A stretch of DNA of 44,084 nt from Campylobacter concisus (GTDB lineage Bacteria > Campylobacterota > Campylobacteria > Campylobacterales > Campylobacteraceae). The position numbers were made by a program, and so were the translations under genes. The stretch is taken from NCBI RefSeq assembly GCF_015230015.1, contig NZ_JAAKZC010000018.1:1-44084 (forward strand). The letters are read 5' to 3'. This document shows positions 16,549-24,451 of this stretch, piece by piece; positions within the stretch are counted from its first letter, which is position 1; each line of letters starts with the position of its first letter. The notes below the pieces were generated by a model. It did no database searches and was not told where the DNA came from. It was given only the letters and a program-made list of their open reading frames with translations.

Positions 16549-18144
16549 TTAAAACATATCTTCTAGGCTTTGAGTTTTTTCCTTGCATACATCACTTACA
16601 TGGTGATGTATGCTGGTTTTTTTGGAGTATTCACGCTCCTCTATAAATTCTCTACATATTCTTGTAGCATCTTGTGCTCTATCTGTAAGCTCTCGTATGC
16701 TTCTCTCAAATTTTGGAATTTTTCTTCTGAATTTTTTAATTTTTCTTCCAAGCAAGATATTGAACTCTCGTACATATCTCTTTGTTGCTGCAAAGATTCC
16801 GTTAAGGCGTCGTTGCAATCTTTGTTCAAGCTCTTGACTTTCTTTGTTAGCTCTGTCACATTTGTCTGTAATATCGCGAGCTCCTTCTCGCAGTCTTGTT
16901 GCAAATTCATTATTTCTAATTCGTGTCTGTTCCTTTCGTCTTCGATCATCTTGGTCAAGCGCTCGTTCTCTTCTAGCAATGCTTTCTCTAATGCTGTCAT
17001 CCTCTACTCCATTTTCATTAATATAAATTTCCTGCGCTCGTTCTCTGTTATCTCTTCGTCTTTTGGAATTGATATGTAATATTCCCTCTGGGTCTTGTCT
17101 GCAGTAGGTTGGCTGTATCTCCATTGTTTTGGTATCGCCCAAGCTACTTCTTCCTTTAATATCATTGCGTGCACTACCCAGCCAATTGCTATTCCCAAAA
17201 TTAGTGCGGTAGCAACTGATAGCGAGATTATCACCGATCTGTCCTTGTGATGCAAGGATATTGTTTTTTGAAGTTCTTTCGACATATCTTTCTTGATTAA
17301 ATCTATCTCTTTTAACAATAAGCTCCTCAAGTTTTCGCCTATTTTCTCTGCACTCTGCTTGTGTATTTCTATCATGGAATTCTCTAATTCTTCTGCTTGA
17401 GCTTTGGCTGAGTTCTCCAAGTCTTTGAGCACTGGTGAAGTCTGCATCGTATATTCCTCCTTTTAGACGATTTTTTGTTTTTTTAGTAGGCAGTATGATC
17501 GTTATGCCTTTTTTGTTGATCCTGGTTATTTCGATACCATTTTGTTTAAGAAGTTCAATCATGTGGTCTCTATTTTTAATATAGCCTTGCTTAACCAGAT
17601 CGTGCAGCTTTTGGTCGAGCTCTTCCAAATTTTTATAATGATTGATGTTTTTCTTGCTAGACAATATAGTTTGCTCTTTTGCTGGATCATCTGGACTTGA
17701 TAGTCCATACTCATCGTTAATGATCTTTTTAATTAGATCTATTCTAGTTTGATCATATTTAGCAAAATAAGGATTAAATGACCTGTCTGTTTCAAGATCT
17801 ATCTTAGGGATAAGGAAATTTAACTCAAGCCGTCCATCCTTATCAGAATGCTCTACCCATAATACATTTGTACGTTCAAGCATATATTCACCCAAAAGAG
17901 CACGTTCAAAATCCTTAATGATTTTTAGTTTTTGCTCTTCAGTCAAAAAGTCATACTTCTCTTCAAATGATAAAACACCAAAGCAGGTCTTTTGTTTATA
18001 GGTGATGCCTTTTATAATAGCTCTAGTTAAATTTTCATCACCTTTTATAACTCTTGCTGTTCCAGCAGCTTTTCTCTCATTTAAAAGATAATTTATGCTC
18101 CCAAGGCCACCACCAGTATAAGTACGAAGAAATTTAACTAGCAT
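16549..18144 (-). CDS. mobA: ColE1/MbeA-type relaxase (MobA)
   Basis: The product is 531 residues. ATG 18144 is chosen for AAAGG 8 bases upstream and because the family starts M-VKF; the longer frame from 18183 adds 13 unlike residues. The relaxase domain covers about residues 1-180, with the Tyr-containing start (FLRTYTGGGLGSINYLL) and the motif H99-x7-E107-x-N109 (EHSDKDGRLELNF). This is the 'HEN' signature of ColE1-type relaxases, in place of the usual three-His motif. The C-terminal half is charged and holds two other genes in a different frame, as in ColE1. It would nick oriT and lead the strand during mobilisation by a helper conjugative system. It follows mobC at 18192 with a gap of 47 bases. 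Confidence 0.85.
   Translation of the reverse strand: MLVKFLRTYTGGGLGSINYLLNERKAAGTARVIKGDENLTRAIIKGITYKQKTCFGVLSFEEKYDFLTEEQKLKIIKDFERALLGEYMLERTNVLWVEHSDKDGRLELNFLIPKIDLETDRSFNPYFAKYDQTRIDLIKKIINDEYGLSSPDDPAKEQTILSSKKNINHYKNLEELDQKLHDLVKQGYIKNRDHMIELLKQNGIEITRINKKGITIILPTKKTKNRLKGGIYDADFTSAQRLGELSQSSSRRIREFHDRNTQAECRENRRKLEELIVKRDRFNQERYVERTSKNNILASQGQIGDNLAISCYRTNFGNSNWLGSARNDIKGRSSLGDTKTMEIQPTYCRQDPEGILHINSKRRRDNRERAQEIYINENGVEDDSIRESIARRERALDQDDRRRKEQTRIRNNEFATRLREGARDITDKCDRANKESQELEQRLQRRLNGIFAATKRYVREFNILLGRKIKKFRRKIPKFERSIRELTDRAQDATRICREFIEEREYSKKTSIHHHVSDVCKEKTQSLEDMF
16641..17000 (-). CDS. mobD: MobD/MbeD-like coiled-coil protein nested inside the relaxase gene
   Basis: The product is 119 residues starting MTALEKALLEENERL, which resembles the start of MbeD/MobD. 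It is almost entirely coiled coil (Leu/Glu/Lys heptads). It is read in a different frame from the relaxase gene that fully contains it. ATG 17000 lies 3 bases after the mobB stop, preceded by GGAGTAGAGG as ribosome site. ColE1 has the same nesting of mbeB and mbeD inside mbeA, which is why I accept the overlap as real. Confidence 0.7.
   Translation of the reverse strand: MTALEKALLEENERLTKMIEDERNRHELEIMNLQQDCEKELAILQTNVTELTKKVKSLNKDCNDALTESLQQQRDMYESSISCLEEKLKNSEEKFQNLREAYESLQIEHKMLQEYVENL
17004..17447 (-). CDS. mobB: MobB/MbeB-like membrane-anchored protein nested inside the relaxase gene
   Basis: The product is 147 residues in a different frame inside the relaxase gene. A very strong ribosome site (AAAAGGAGG, 8 bases before ATG 17447) inside the relaxase coding sequence argues that it is translated. 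The N-terminal ~65 residues are helical and charged (MbeB-like), followed by one transmembrane helix at about 72-96 (VIISLSVATALILGIAIGWV). The same layout is known for ColE1 MbeB, which helps tether the relaxosome to the membrane. It is followed in the same frame by mobD. Confidence 0.75.
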   Translation of the reverse strand: MQTSPVLKDLENSAKAQAEELENSMIEIHKQSAEKIGENLRSLLLKEIDLIKKDMSKELQKTISLHHKDRSVIISLSVATALILGIAIGWVVHAMILKEEVAWAIPKQWRYSQPTADKTQREYYISIPKDEEITENERRKFILMKME

Positions 18145-18191
18145 CACTAGTGCCTTTATTTGTATTGATGCAAAGTAAATCAAGCAACATA

Positions 18192-18521
18192 TTATTTACC
18201 CAATGCTTCATAAATTTTATGTAAGACATCATTATCGTCTGCTATGATCTTGATACCAACTCTATCTAGGCTTTGCCCACTATTTAATTTGGCAGCTATT
18301 TGGTTTATGTTTCGTCCATGTCTAGATAGTTCAGCTAAAAGCTCTCTCATAATTGGTGCATAAATCTGCTTAGATAACATAGCTCTTAAGGCAAATTTTG
18401 AGAAAGTTAGGCCACTTTCTTGTAATTTATCATTAATTACCAACCATTCTGCATTACTTAGCCTAAGTCTTTTAGTTATGACTTTGGTTACCTTGCGTTT
18501 TTTTATCTTTTCAGAACTCAC
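18192..18521 (-). CDS. mobC: MobC-like relaxosome accessory protein
   Basis: The product is 109 residues and GTG 18521 follows AGGAGTAAATTTAC. A basic N-terminus (KKRKVTKVITKRLRLSNAEW) leads into a ribbon-helix-helix-like part and the typical MobC segment RELLAELSRHGRNINQIAAKLNSG. Such proteins bind next to the nick site and help open oriT. It heads the mobC-A-B-D block on the minus strand; the presumed oriT lies in the 360 bases upstream. Confidence 0.8.
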   Translation of the reverse strand: MSSEKIKKRKVTKVITKRLRLSNAEWLVINDKLQESGLTFSKFALRAMLSKQIYAPIMRELLAELSRHGRNINQIAAKLNSGQSLDRVGIKIIADDNDVLHKIYEALGK

Positions 18522-18884
18522 GTAAATTTACTCCTAATCTAAGAAGAAGCTACTCAAAAATCCTATGTCATAAAATTTTTGGCAGACTTGCTCTTTAAAT
18601 ATCTTTTAAGGTTATTTTATAAAATTTCACAGCCTAAAACAAGGAATTCAGTAGGCTTCAGGCCGCTAAAATGCGTGTTTTTTAAAAATACTATGAAATA
18701 TATAATATAATTTTTGTAGCTTTTAAATTTCTCTTAGAAATTTAGTCTAGTATGAAATAAAATAGTAAAAATAATAAATTTATAGAGGTTATGCTCATCA
18801 TAAAATAGCACTTTAAATAGGACAAGCTAATAACATAAAATTAGTTACTAGCAAATCACAGAAGACTAAAGTCTAGCTTTATGC
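18522..18884. other. Intergenic region, candidate oriT for the ColE1-type mob block
   Basis: AT-rich, without a gene, directly upstream of mobC, where oriT usually lies. AGCCTA (18631-18636) and TAGGCT (18652-18657) form an inverted repeat with a 15-base gap, followed by the G+C-richer CTTCAGGCCGCTAAAATGCG. The nick site cannot be placed from sequence alone. Confidence 0.4.
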
Positions 18885-19172
18885 TTAGTTAAATTTATCC
18901 TTTAGCATCTCGTATACTTCGTTGTTCTCTCTTTTGCCAACAACTAGCACCAATACTACGATCTCATCATCTTTTACTTGATATGCCAAGCGATAGCCGA
19001 CATCTCTTAGCTTGATCTTATAGACATCTTCATAGCCTCATAGCTTGTCCTTTGCAACCTTTGGGTTTTCTAGACGCTCACTTAGCTTCTTTTTAAACTG
19101 CACTTTTATGCTATTGTCAAGCTTTTGCCACTCTTTTAAAGCACTTGGTAAGAACTCTAACTCATAGCTCAT
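18885..19172 (-). pseudogene. RelE/StbE-type toxin gene with an internal stop
   Basis: The frame from ATG 19172 encodes SYELEFLPSALKEWQKLD and, after the break, GYEDVYKIKLRDVGYRLAY, then VLVLVVGKRENNEVYEML, which is a RelE/StbE-type mRNA interferase. A TGA at 19038-19040 interrupts after KDKL, where homologues have a sense codon before GY. Only 44 residues are made before the stop, without the catalytic C-terminal part. The start overlaps the antitoxin gene by 11 bases (ATGAGCTATGA). One substitution (for example TCA to TGA) would explain the damage. Confidence 0.8.
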
Positions 19173-19413
19173 CTAGACTTACTTTTACTGGCTTTTCACC
19201 ACTTACTAGAGCAGCGTCTACTGCTTTGTTTAGATGATACTCTTCTATTATTTCTATCATTTTTTCATAGACAGCACTAGGTACTAGATATGCACTAGGG
19301 ACATTGTGGTTTAGTATAGCTACGACATTATCTCCAGCTTGTTTTAAAATTTGAGCTGGAGACTTTTTTAGCTCGCTTATGCTAGCTGTGAAATTTGCTT
19401 GTATGGTTTGCAT
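19162..19413 (-). CDS. Phd/StbD-type antitoxin
   Basis: The product is 83 residues and ATG 19413 follows AAAGGATAAAA. The N-terminal Phd/YefM fold is clear (QTIQANFTASISELKKSPAQ, then GDNVVAILNHNVPSAYLVP); it would bind DNA and autoregulate, while the C-terminal helix (EYHLNKAVDAALVSGEKPVK) would bind the toxin. The antitoxin is intact although the partner toxin carries a stop codon. The pair lies between the mob block and the integrase, the same position as the TA pair in the second island. Confidence 0.85.
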   Translation of the reverse strand: MQTIQANFTASISELKKSPAQILKQAGDNVVAILNHNVPSAYLVPSAVYEKMIEIIEEYHLNKAVDAALVSGEKPVKVSLDEL

Positions 19414-19495
19414 TTTTATCCTTTATTTAATACCTAAAATAATACTAAATAAGATATAAAGATAGTCTTAAAAGTTTATGCTTTGAAATTTACTC

Positions 19496-21457
19496 CTATT
19501 CATTATCATACGATACCATCTCTACTTTAGCTTTGAGTGTATTAGCGTTAATAGGCTTGGCATAAGTGTTTAGCAAAATTTTATACTGCTTTTCATGTCC
19601 TACTATCTGGGCTATAAGATTTGCTTCGACTTCACGTTGCACTAGATAGTCTATAAAGTAGTGCCTAAAAGAATAGAATGTCTTTTTAGAGTCTTTGTCT
19701 ATAAACTTTCTTTGGATCTGGCTTCTAAAAATTTCAGAGAAGTCCTTATTGCTTACCTTAAATATATTTCCGCTTTTCTTACTATTAACATATTCTAGCA
19801 GGCCTAGATCTATGAGCTTACTATGGATAGGCACAAACCTAATGCTGTTTTTGGTCTTGGTAGTTTTACCATCATTTGTGTTTATGTTAAAGCAGTAAAT
19901 TCCATCTTTTAAGACTATATCTTCCTTATGAAGCTGTGTGATCTCTTTTATCCTCATGCCACTATAAGCAGCTATCATTGTGACATAGTAAAGCTCACTA
20001 GCCTCTATCCTTGAACTTGGTGATTTACTACTTCGTTTGATACTAGTTACTATCTCAAAGATCTTTCTAGCTTCTGATGCTTCGTATGGAAGCACTGCCC
20101 TTTCGCTAGGGTCTATGTCTATCTTGACGTTCATTTTTGCAGTTATGCTTTTACCTATATAGCCACTATCAAAGCAGTAGTTAAAAAACTGAATAACCCT
20201 TATCATATATTTTTGGATAGTAGGCTCAGAGAGTTTATCGTCCTTTTCTCCTAGCTTAAGTATCTGAGATAAACTTTTATCTTTATACCTACTCTTTTGA
20301 GCTAGCTTGGTTGGAATTTTATAAAGAAGATCTCTAAATTCAAGCAAGTTATCTCTCGTGATCCTATAAACTGGCGTATCTTCGTTAAAGTATAAAAATA
20401 AGAGCTTTTGTACGCCAGTAACTAATCTTTGCGTATCTGGCGACCACTTGTCAGCTCTTTTAGTGTTTGTCTCAAATATCTCGAATGCATCCTTTAAGCT
20501 CTTTTGATCTTCTAAATTTAAAGCTGAGAATTGATTGCTAGAGCCAGATGTCGCTTGCAGTACTTGCCTGATCTCATACTCTTTGGTTATTTTGGCGCTA
20601 GGATTAAAAATACTAAAGCTACTATCGTCATCTAATTTTATCTTGATATTTTTTGGTGGATTTGGATCCATTATGATATCTTCCATGCTTCTATGGCTAT
20701 TCTTTGTCCTTACTAGCTTTAAATTTGAAGTTGAGCCATACTTTTGATCTAGTATGGCATAAACCGTCTCGCTAATCCTCTGAGCCATAGCCTTAAGCTG
20801 CCCATCAGTAATGGGCAAACAACCACTATCTTCAAGCTCTTTTATATTTTCTTGAAAAGAATCTATATCCTTAGCATCAAACGAACTAGGCGTGGCTTTA
20901 GTATCATTAGAGCCATCTTCAAGGAAACAGTGCTCACGCTTGTCATCAAAGAGCACACTGCTCTTCTCAAGCTTTGATACAAGATAGTTAAGTGTTAGTA
21001 TGTTTTTCTCTAAAAGAGTTTGCCCTATGTTCTCTTTATCCTTGCTACCAAGAGCGCCAGCAGTGTTAGTGATATTACTTATATCCTTAATTAAAATTTG
21101 AGGCAGACTGCCATCTATCAAACTTTGTTTAAAGTAGTCATTGAGCGCATTTAGAAATTCTACATCCATCTTCTTATTAAGAAGAGAGTGCTCTTTGATG
21201 CTCTTACTAAGCTTTACTTTCATAAACGAATTTACAAAAGATTGGATTATGCTATCACCAAGATTCATGTGAACCGCCCTTTTTATCAAGTAAAGATTGT
21301 TGTCTAGAATTTTAGCCCTTTTTCTGGCTTTTTCCAAGAGATTAGTGGATGTGGAGAAGCAAATTTCTCGCTTTTCGTTAAAAAATTTTCTGATGCTTGG
21401 AGCAAGTGTGGCTCTATAATAGTATATGCCGTTTCGCTCCCTTAAGTGTTGTCCCAT
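19496..21457 (-). CDS. Tyrosine recombinase (integrase) of island 1
   Basis: The product is 653 residues and starts MGQHLRERNGIYYYRATLAP. The N-terminal ~330 residues are a long arm-binding/unknown region typical of Campylobacter island integrases. The C-terminal catalytic domain has the first Arg in AAYSGMRIKEI, the second-Arg box in FYSFRHYFID (Ser at the usual first His position), the GHEK box and the nucleophile Tyr in ILLNTYAK. It is a clear paralogue of the integrase at 41785-43719 (same length and order, with near-identical blocks such as NKDFSEIFRSQIQRK). Its start lies 105 bases from the tRNA-Met fragment at 21563, so it probably catalyses integration there. Confidence 0.9.
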   Translation of the reverse strand: MGQHLRERNGIYYYRATLAPSIRKFFNEKREICFSTSTNLLEKARKRAKILDNNLYLIKRAVHMNLGDSIIQSFVNSFMKVKLSKSIKEHSLLNKKMDVEFLNALNDYFKQSLIDGSLPQILIKDISNITNTAGALGSKDKENIGQTLLEKNILTLNYLVSKLEKSSVLFDDKREHCFLEDGSNDTKATPSSFDAKDIDSFQENIKELEDSGCLPITDGQLKAMAQRISETVYAILDQKYGSTSNLKLVRTKNSHRSMEDIIMDPNPPKNIKIKLDDDSSFSIFNPSAKITKEYEIRQVLQATSGSSNQFSALNLEDQKSLKDAFEIFETNTKRADKWSPDTQRLVTGVQKLLFLYFNEDTPVYRITRDNLLEFRDLLYKIPTKLAQKSRYKDKSLSQILKLGEKDDKLSEPTIQKYMIRVIQFFNYCFDSGYIGKSITAKMNVKIDIDPSERAVLPYEASEARKIFEIVTSIKRSSKSPSSRIEASELYYVTMIAAYSGMRIKEITQLHKEDIVLKDGIYCFNINTNDGKTTKTKNSIRFVPIHSKLIDLGLLEYVNSKKSGNIFKVSNKDFSEIFRSQIQRKFIDKDSKKTFYSFRHYFIDYLVQREVEANLIAQIVGHEKQYKILLNTYAKPINANTLKAKVEMVSYDNE

Positions 21458-21480
21458 ATTTAATAGTCAACCGGTCAAAA

Positions 21481-21490
21481 ATGGAACAGT
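21481..21490 (+). other. Candidate integrase arm-type site (ATGGAACAGT)
   Basis: This is one of five related sites of form RTGGRACA in the same orientation close to the two att sequences (also 21677, 21698, 43729 and 43740). Confidence 0.35.
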
Positions 21491-21562
21491 TTTACGTAAT
21501 GACTAAGTAAAAAATCGTCTAAAGTGCGTATTTCAGGCTTTTGTGAGCTCATATAAAAAATC

Positions 21563-21610
21563 CTCATAAGCCGGAGGTCGGGAGTTCAAGTCTCCCCCGT
21601 GACACCATAA
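21563..21610 (+). other. Attachment site: 3' part of a tRNA-Met(CAU) gene, copy 1
   Basis: These 48 bases are identical to 43824-43871. They start at the anticodon loop (CTCATAA, anticodon CAT), run through the variable loop and the T arm (GGGAG-TTCAAGT-CTCCC) and end in the acceptor strand plus ACCA. The 5' half of the tRNA is absent, so this is not a functional tRNA gene but the duplicated att core left by integration into one. It marks the junction between island 1 and island 2. Confidence 0.85.
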
Positions 21611-21927
21611 CACACTATTTTAGGCACTAGCAGTGATGCTTTTGTTCTTTCCCTTTCTTTAAAATTTCCTTTAAGAGTGGAACACTTAGTTACAAAAGTG
21701 GGACAGTCTCTTAAAAATTCCAAAATTATATCTCATTTACACTTCTAAAACAATGAAAAATACTAATTTTTGCGCATTATGAACAAAGTGTCATTTAAAC
21801 AATTTTTTATTTTAAACAAAATATAATTAAAAAATATTTTTTAGGCGAGGTTCGCCTGCAACATTTACAAATTCTCTAAAGTTTTCGTAAATCAAATTTC
21901 AAATTTTCTTCACAGAAAGGCACTAAT
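21611..21927 (+). other. Left end of island 2: arm-site motifs, promoter region of the operon
   Basis: About 317 bases without a gene. GTGGAACACT (21677-21686) and GTGGGACAGT (21698-21707) match the motif beside the second integrase. AT-rich DNA follows, then a small hairpin AGGCGA-GGT-TCGCCT (21843-21857) in the probable leader of the YdjY gene. No clear -35/-10 pair can be fixed. Confidence 0.4.
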
Positions 21928-22566
21928 ATGTTTAAAAAAGCTATTTTTATGGCTATTTTTAGTCTGTTTTTTACCGCAAGCATTCAAGCTAGCGACGATC
22001 AAGTTGGCGTAGTAAGCGCTCAAAATCCGATGGTGGTAGATGAAAGCGCCAAAACTATCACTGTTTTAGCCAAGGTAAATGGTAAGTATTTCACTGAAAA
22101 TACTCGCCACGCAGTCGTTTTCAAAGATGGAAGATTTGGCGATAAGCCTGTGTTTATCGCACTTGCAAACCAAAACGACTTCTATCAAGCTATGAAAAAA
22201 ATAGGCGCCAAACCAGGCAACAACATGACCCTAAAAAATGGTCCTGAAACACACGTTGAAGGTGATAAGATCAAGATCGAAGTGACATGGAACGGCGCAC
22301 CAAAAAGCTACGACATCAACGAAGTCATCACAGATAGCAACGGCAAACCAATCGACATGCGTTTTGGCGGCAACGAAGCGACCGCAAAGAGCTTTAATAC
22401 CGGCTGCATCGCGTGCCTAGATAGCTGCTCAGTCGGCATCATCTCAAACCACACCTACACTCACGGCGCAGTTGAAAAACGCGGCGAAGTCGTATTTCAC
22501 GGCAACAAAGACGTTTTACCGCCTGATGGCACATTTGTAGCGATCAGCTTTAGGGTTGCAAACTGA
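21928..22566 (+). CDS. YdjY-family exported protein
   Basis: The product is 212 residues and ATG 21928 follows AGAAAGGCACTAAT. A Sec signal peptide covers about residues 1-22 (cleavage near SIQAS). The mature part holds the YdjY domain, with the Cys cluster TGCIACLDSCSVGIISNHTY and the ending GEVVFHGNKDVLPPDGTFV. The periplasm is the likely location. In E. coli ydjY stands between ydjX and ydjZ (TVP38 family), and two TVP38 proteins are encoded in this operon too. Its biochemical role is not established to my knowledge. It is the first gene of a run of overlapping genes. Confidence 0.8.
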   Translation: MFKKAIFMAIFSLFFTASIQASDDQVGVVSAQNPMVVDESAKTITVLAKVNGKYFTENTRHAVVFKDGRFGDKPVFIALANQNDFYQAMKKIGAKPGNNMTLKNGPETHVEGDKIKIEVTWNGAPKSYDINEVITDSNGKPIDMRFGGNEATAKSFNTGCIACLDSCSVGIISNHTYTHGAVEKRGEVVFHGNKDVLPPDGTFVAISFRVAN

Positions 22567-22943
22567 TGCACGCCCTTAGAGCCCTATACTACGCATTTTG
22601 CGCTTTGCTTTTAGGGCTTAGCGCGGCGCTTTTAGTCTCGCTATCAGTTTGGCTCGAGATGCGCGTGCACAACCGCTATATAGTGGCTGGATCTTTCGTG
22701 GTGGGGCTACTTTATGGGCTCTTTCAAAAGCATATGGCTGTTTTTACGCTAGTTTTTAGCCAAAGTTTGCTCTTTTTAGTCACACTTTGGCTTGGTAAGC
22801 AAGAGCTGCTCTTTTATCTCATCAAAGAGAGCTATTTAGAAATTTTAACTCTATCTCAAGTAAAATACCTATTTTTGGGAATTTTAACCTTTCTAAATAT
22901 CTTTTTTTTATTTAAATTTACCCTCTTTAGGGACAAAATTTGA
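22566..22943 (+). CDS. Small integral membrane protein
   Basis: The product is 125 residues; its ATG overlaps the stop of the YdjY gene (TGATG). There are four predicted transmembrane helices (about 8-30, 40-60, 62-76 and 97-117). There are no conserved polar motifs that I recognise. Tight coupling with the YdjY and transferase genes suggests a part in the same pathway. Function unknown. Confidence 0.7.
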   Translation: MHALRALYYAFCALLLGLSAALLVSLSVWLEMRVHNRYIVAGSFVVGLLYGLFQKHMAVFTLVFSQSLLFLVTLWLGKQELLFYLIKESYLEILTLSQVKYLFLGILTFLNIFFLFKFTLFRDKI

Positions 22944-24451
22944 AAAAAGCGCTGATACTTTTTACCAGAGCTCCGATCGCTGGTAAGACCAAAACCAGAC
23001 TGCTTGACTTTTTGACGCCACAGCAAGCAGCAAATTTGCATAAATTTTTACTAAAAGATATAAACACCAAGCTTCAAAAACTAAAAAACGTCAAAATTTT
23101 CATCTTTTTTACGCCAAGCGATAAGGCTAAAAATTTAGAGCAAATTTTAGGCGCTGAGTATGAATTTATTGCCCAAAGTGAGGGCTCACTAAGTGAGCGA
23201 ATGCTTAAAGCATTTAAACATATAAAAACGCTTGGATTTGAACAAATTTTACTAATTGGCAGTGACATTGTAAATTTCACCGTCAAAGGCTTTAATAGCT
23301 ATTTTAAAGCACTTAGCAAAAACGATGCTGCTATCGCCCCAACGCTTGATGGCGGATACTGTGCGATCGCTCTAAGAAGTGCGAGCCTAAGAGATGAAAT
23401 TTTCTCAAGCGACTACTCTTTGCGCGATAGCGTATGCGAAGGGGTTTGCGCTAAATTTGAAGAGCTAAATTTAAGCTACGTCAAATTTAAACCGCTTCGC
23501 GACATCGACACAAAAGAGGACATTTTTGCTTACGTCTTGGGCGTGCGACCAAGCGCTATAAAACCCCTTGCTAGCGGCGAATACAACATAAACTACAAAT
23601 TTCGCAAAGGTGGTCAAAAGGTATTTCGCATAAATACAAAGTCGCAAATGGCGCTTGAAAATCAAATAAAATATGAATTTGATGCGCTTAAAATTTTACA
23701 AAGCTCAAAGGTCACGCCAACACCGTTAGAGTACTACGAGCCAAGCCCGCTTTTACCGCGAGGGGCGATGAGTATGGAGTTTTTAAAAGGGCGCGCGCTA
23801 AGATACGAGAGCGATCTTGAGACGGCGGCGAGCTTGCTAGCTAGCGTGCACTCAGTCAATATCCCGTCAAATCACAGCCTAATTACTGCTCAACAGCCAT
23901 TAAAAGCGATGTTTGAAGAGTGCAAAAATATGGCTAACGTCTATCTAAACTCAAATTTAGCCCAGCCAAAAACCGCTGAGATGATCGAATTTTTCTTAAA
24001 AACGGCAGAGAAATTTGACCTTGAGCGCGAGATAGAGGAGCCTTGCATCATAAATACCGAGCTAAACTCTGCAAATTTCATCATCGGCAAAGAGAGCTCA
24101 TACATCATAGACTGGGAAAAGCCGATAATTGGCGAGCGTGAGCAAGATCTAGCGCATTTTAGCGTACCAACGACCACATTTTGGAAGACGGACGTGATAT
24201 TTAGTGCTGATGAGATAGAAAAATTTATAAATTTATATGAAAACTACTCGAAAAAAATGGTAAATAGGCGAAAATTTAGAGAGTATTTTACGATGACTTG
24301 CCTGCGAGGAACAAGCTGGTGCGCTATGGCATTTGTCGAGTATAACGGTGCTAGAGCCATTAAAAACGAATACACTTTTAACAAGATAAAAGCCTATCTT
24401 AGCGACAAGTTTTTGTCGAATTTACAACAATATTTTAAGGAATTTAGATGA
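22940..24451 (+). CDS. DUF2064 'rSAM/selenodomain-associated transferase 1' fused to a kinase-like domain
   Basis: The product is 503 residues; TTG 22940 overlaps the preceding stop. Residues ~1-200 match the DUF2064/TIGR04282 type (ALILFTRAPIAGKTKTRL, then EQILLIGSDIVNF and APTLDGGYCAIALR), a nucleotidyl/glycosyltransferase-like fold. Residues ~205-500 resemble aminoglycoside/choline kinase-like phosphotransferases (INYKFRKGGQKVFRINTKSQ; SYIIDWEKPIIGEREQDLAHF). The catalytic loop reads INTELNSANFII where HxDxxxxN is usual, so the catalytic Asp is replaced by Glu. The metal-binding Asp of IDWE is kept. The fusion suggests two successive steps on one metabolite, such as phosphorylation and activation of a sugar. 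The substrate is unknown. Confidence 0.75.
   Translation: MKKALILFTRAPIAGKTKTRLLDFLTPQQAANLHKFLLKDINTKLQKLKNVKIFIFFTPSDKAKNLEQILGAEYEFIAQSEGSLSERMLKAFKHIKTLGFEQILLIGSDIVNFTVKGFNSYFKALSKNDAAIAPTLDGGYCAIALRSASLRDEIFSSDYSLRDSVCEGVCAKFEELNLSYVKFKPLRDIDTKEDIFAYVLGVRPSAIKPLASGEYNINYKFRKGGQKVFRINTKSQMALENQIKYEFDALKILQSSKVTPTPLEYYEPSPLLPRGAMSMEFLKGRALRYESDLETAASLLASVHSVNIPSNHSLITAQQPLKAMFEECKNMANVYLNSNLAQPKTAEMIEFFLKTAEKFDLEREIEEPCIINTELNSANFIIGKESSYIIDWEKPIIGEREQDLAHFSVPTTTFWKTDVIFSADEIEKFINLYENYSKKMVNRRKFREYFTMTCLRGTSWCAMAFVEYNGARAIKNEYTFNKIKAYLSDKFLSNLQQYFKEFR

Noticed and set aside
21563-21610. Complete tRNA gene
   Set aside because: Only the anticodon loop to the 3' end is present; the acceptor 5' strand and D arm are missing, and the same holds at 43824.
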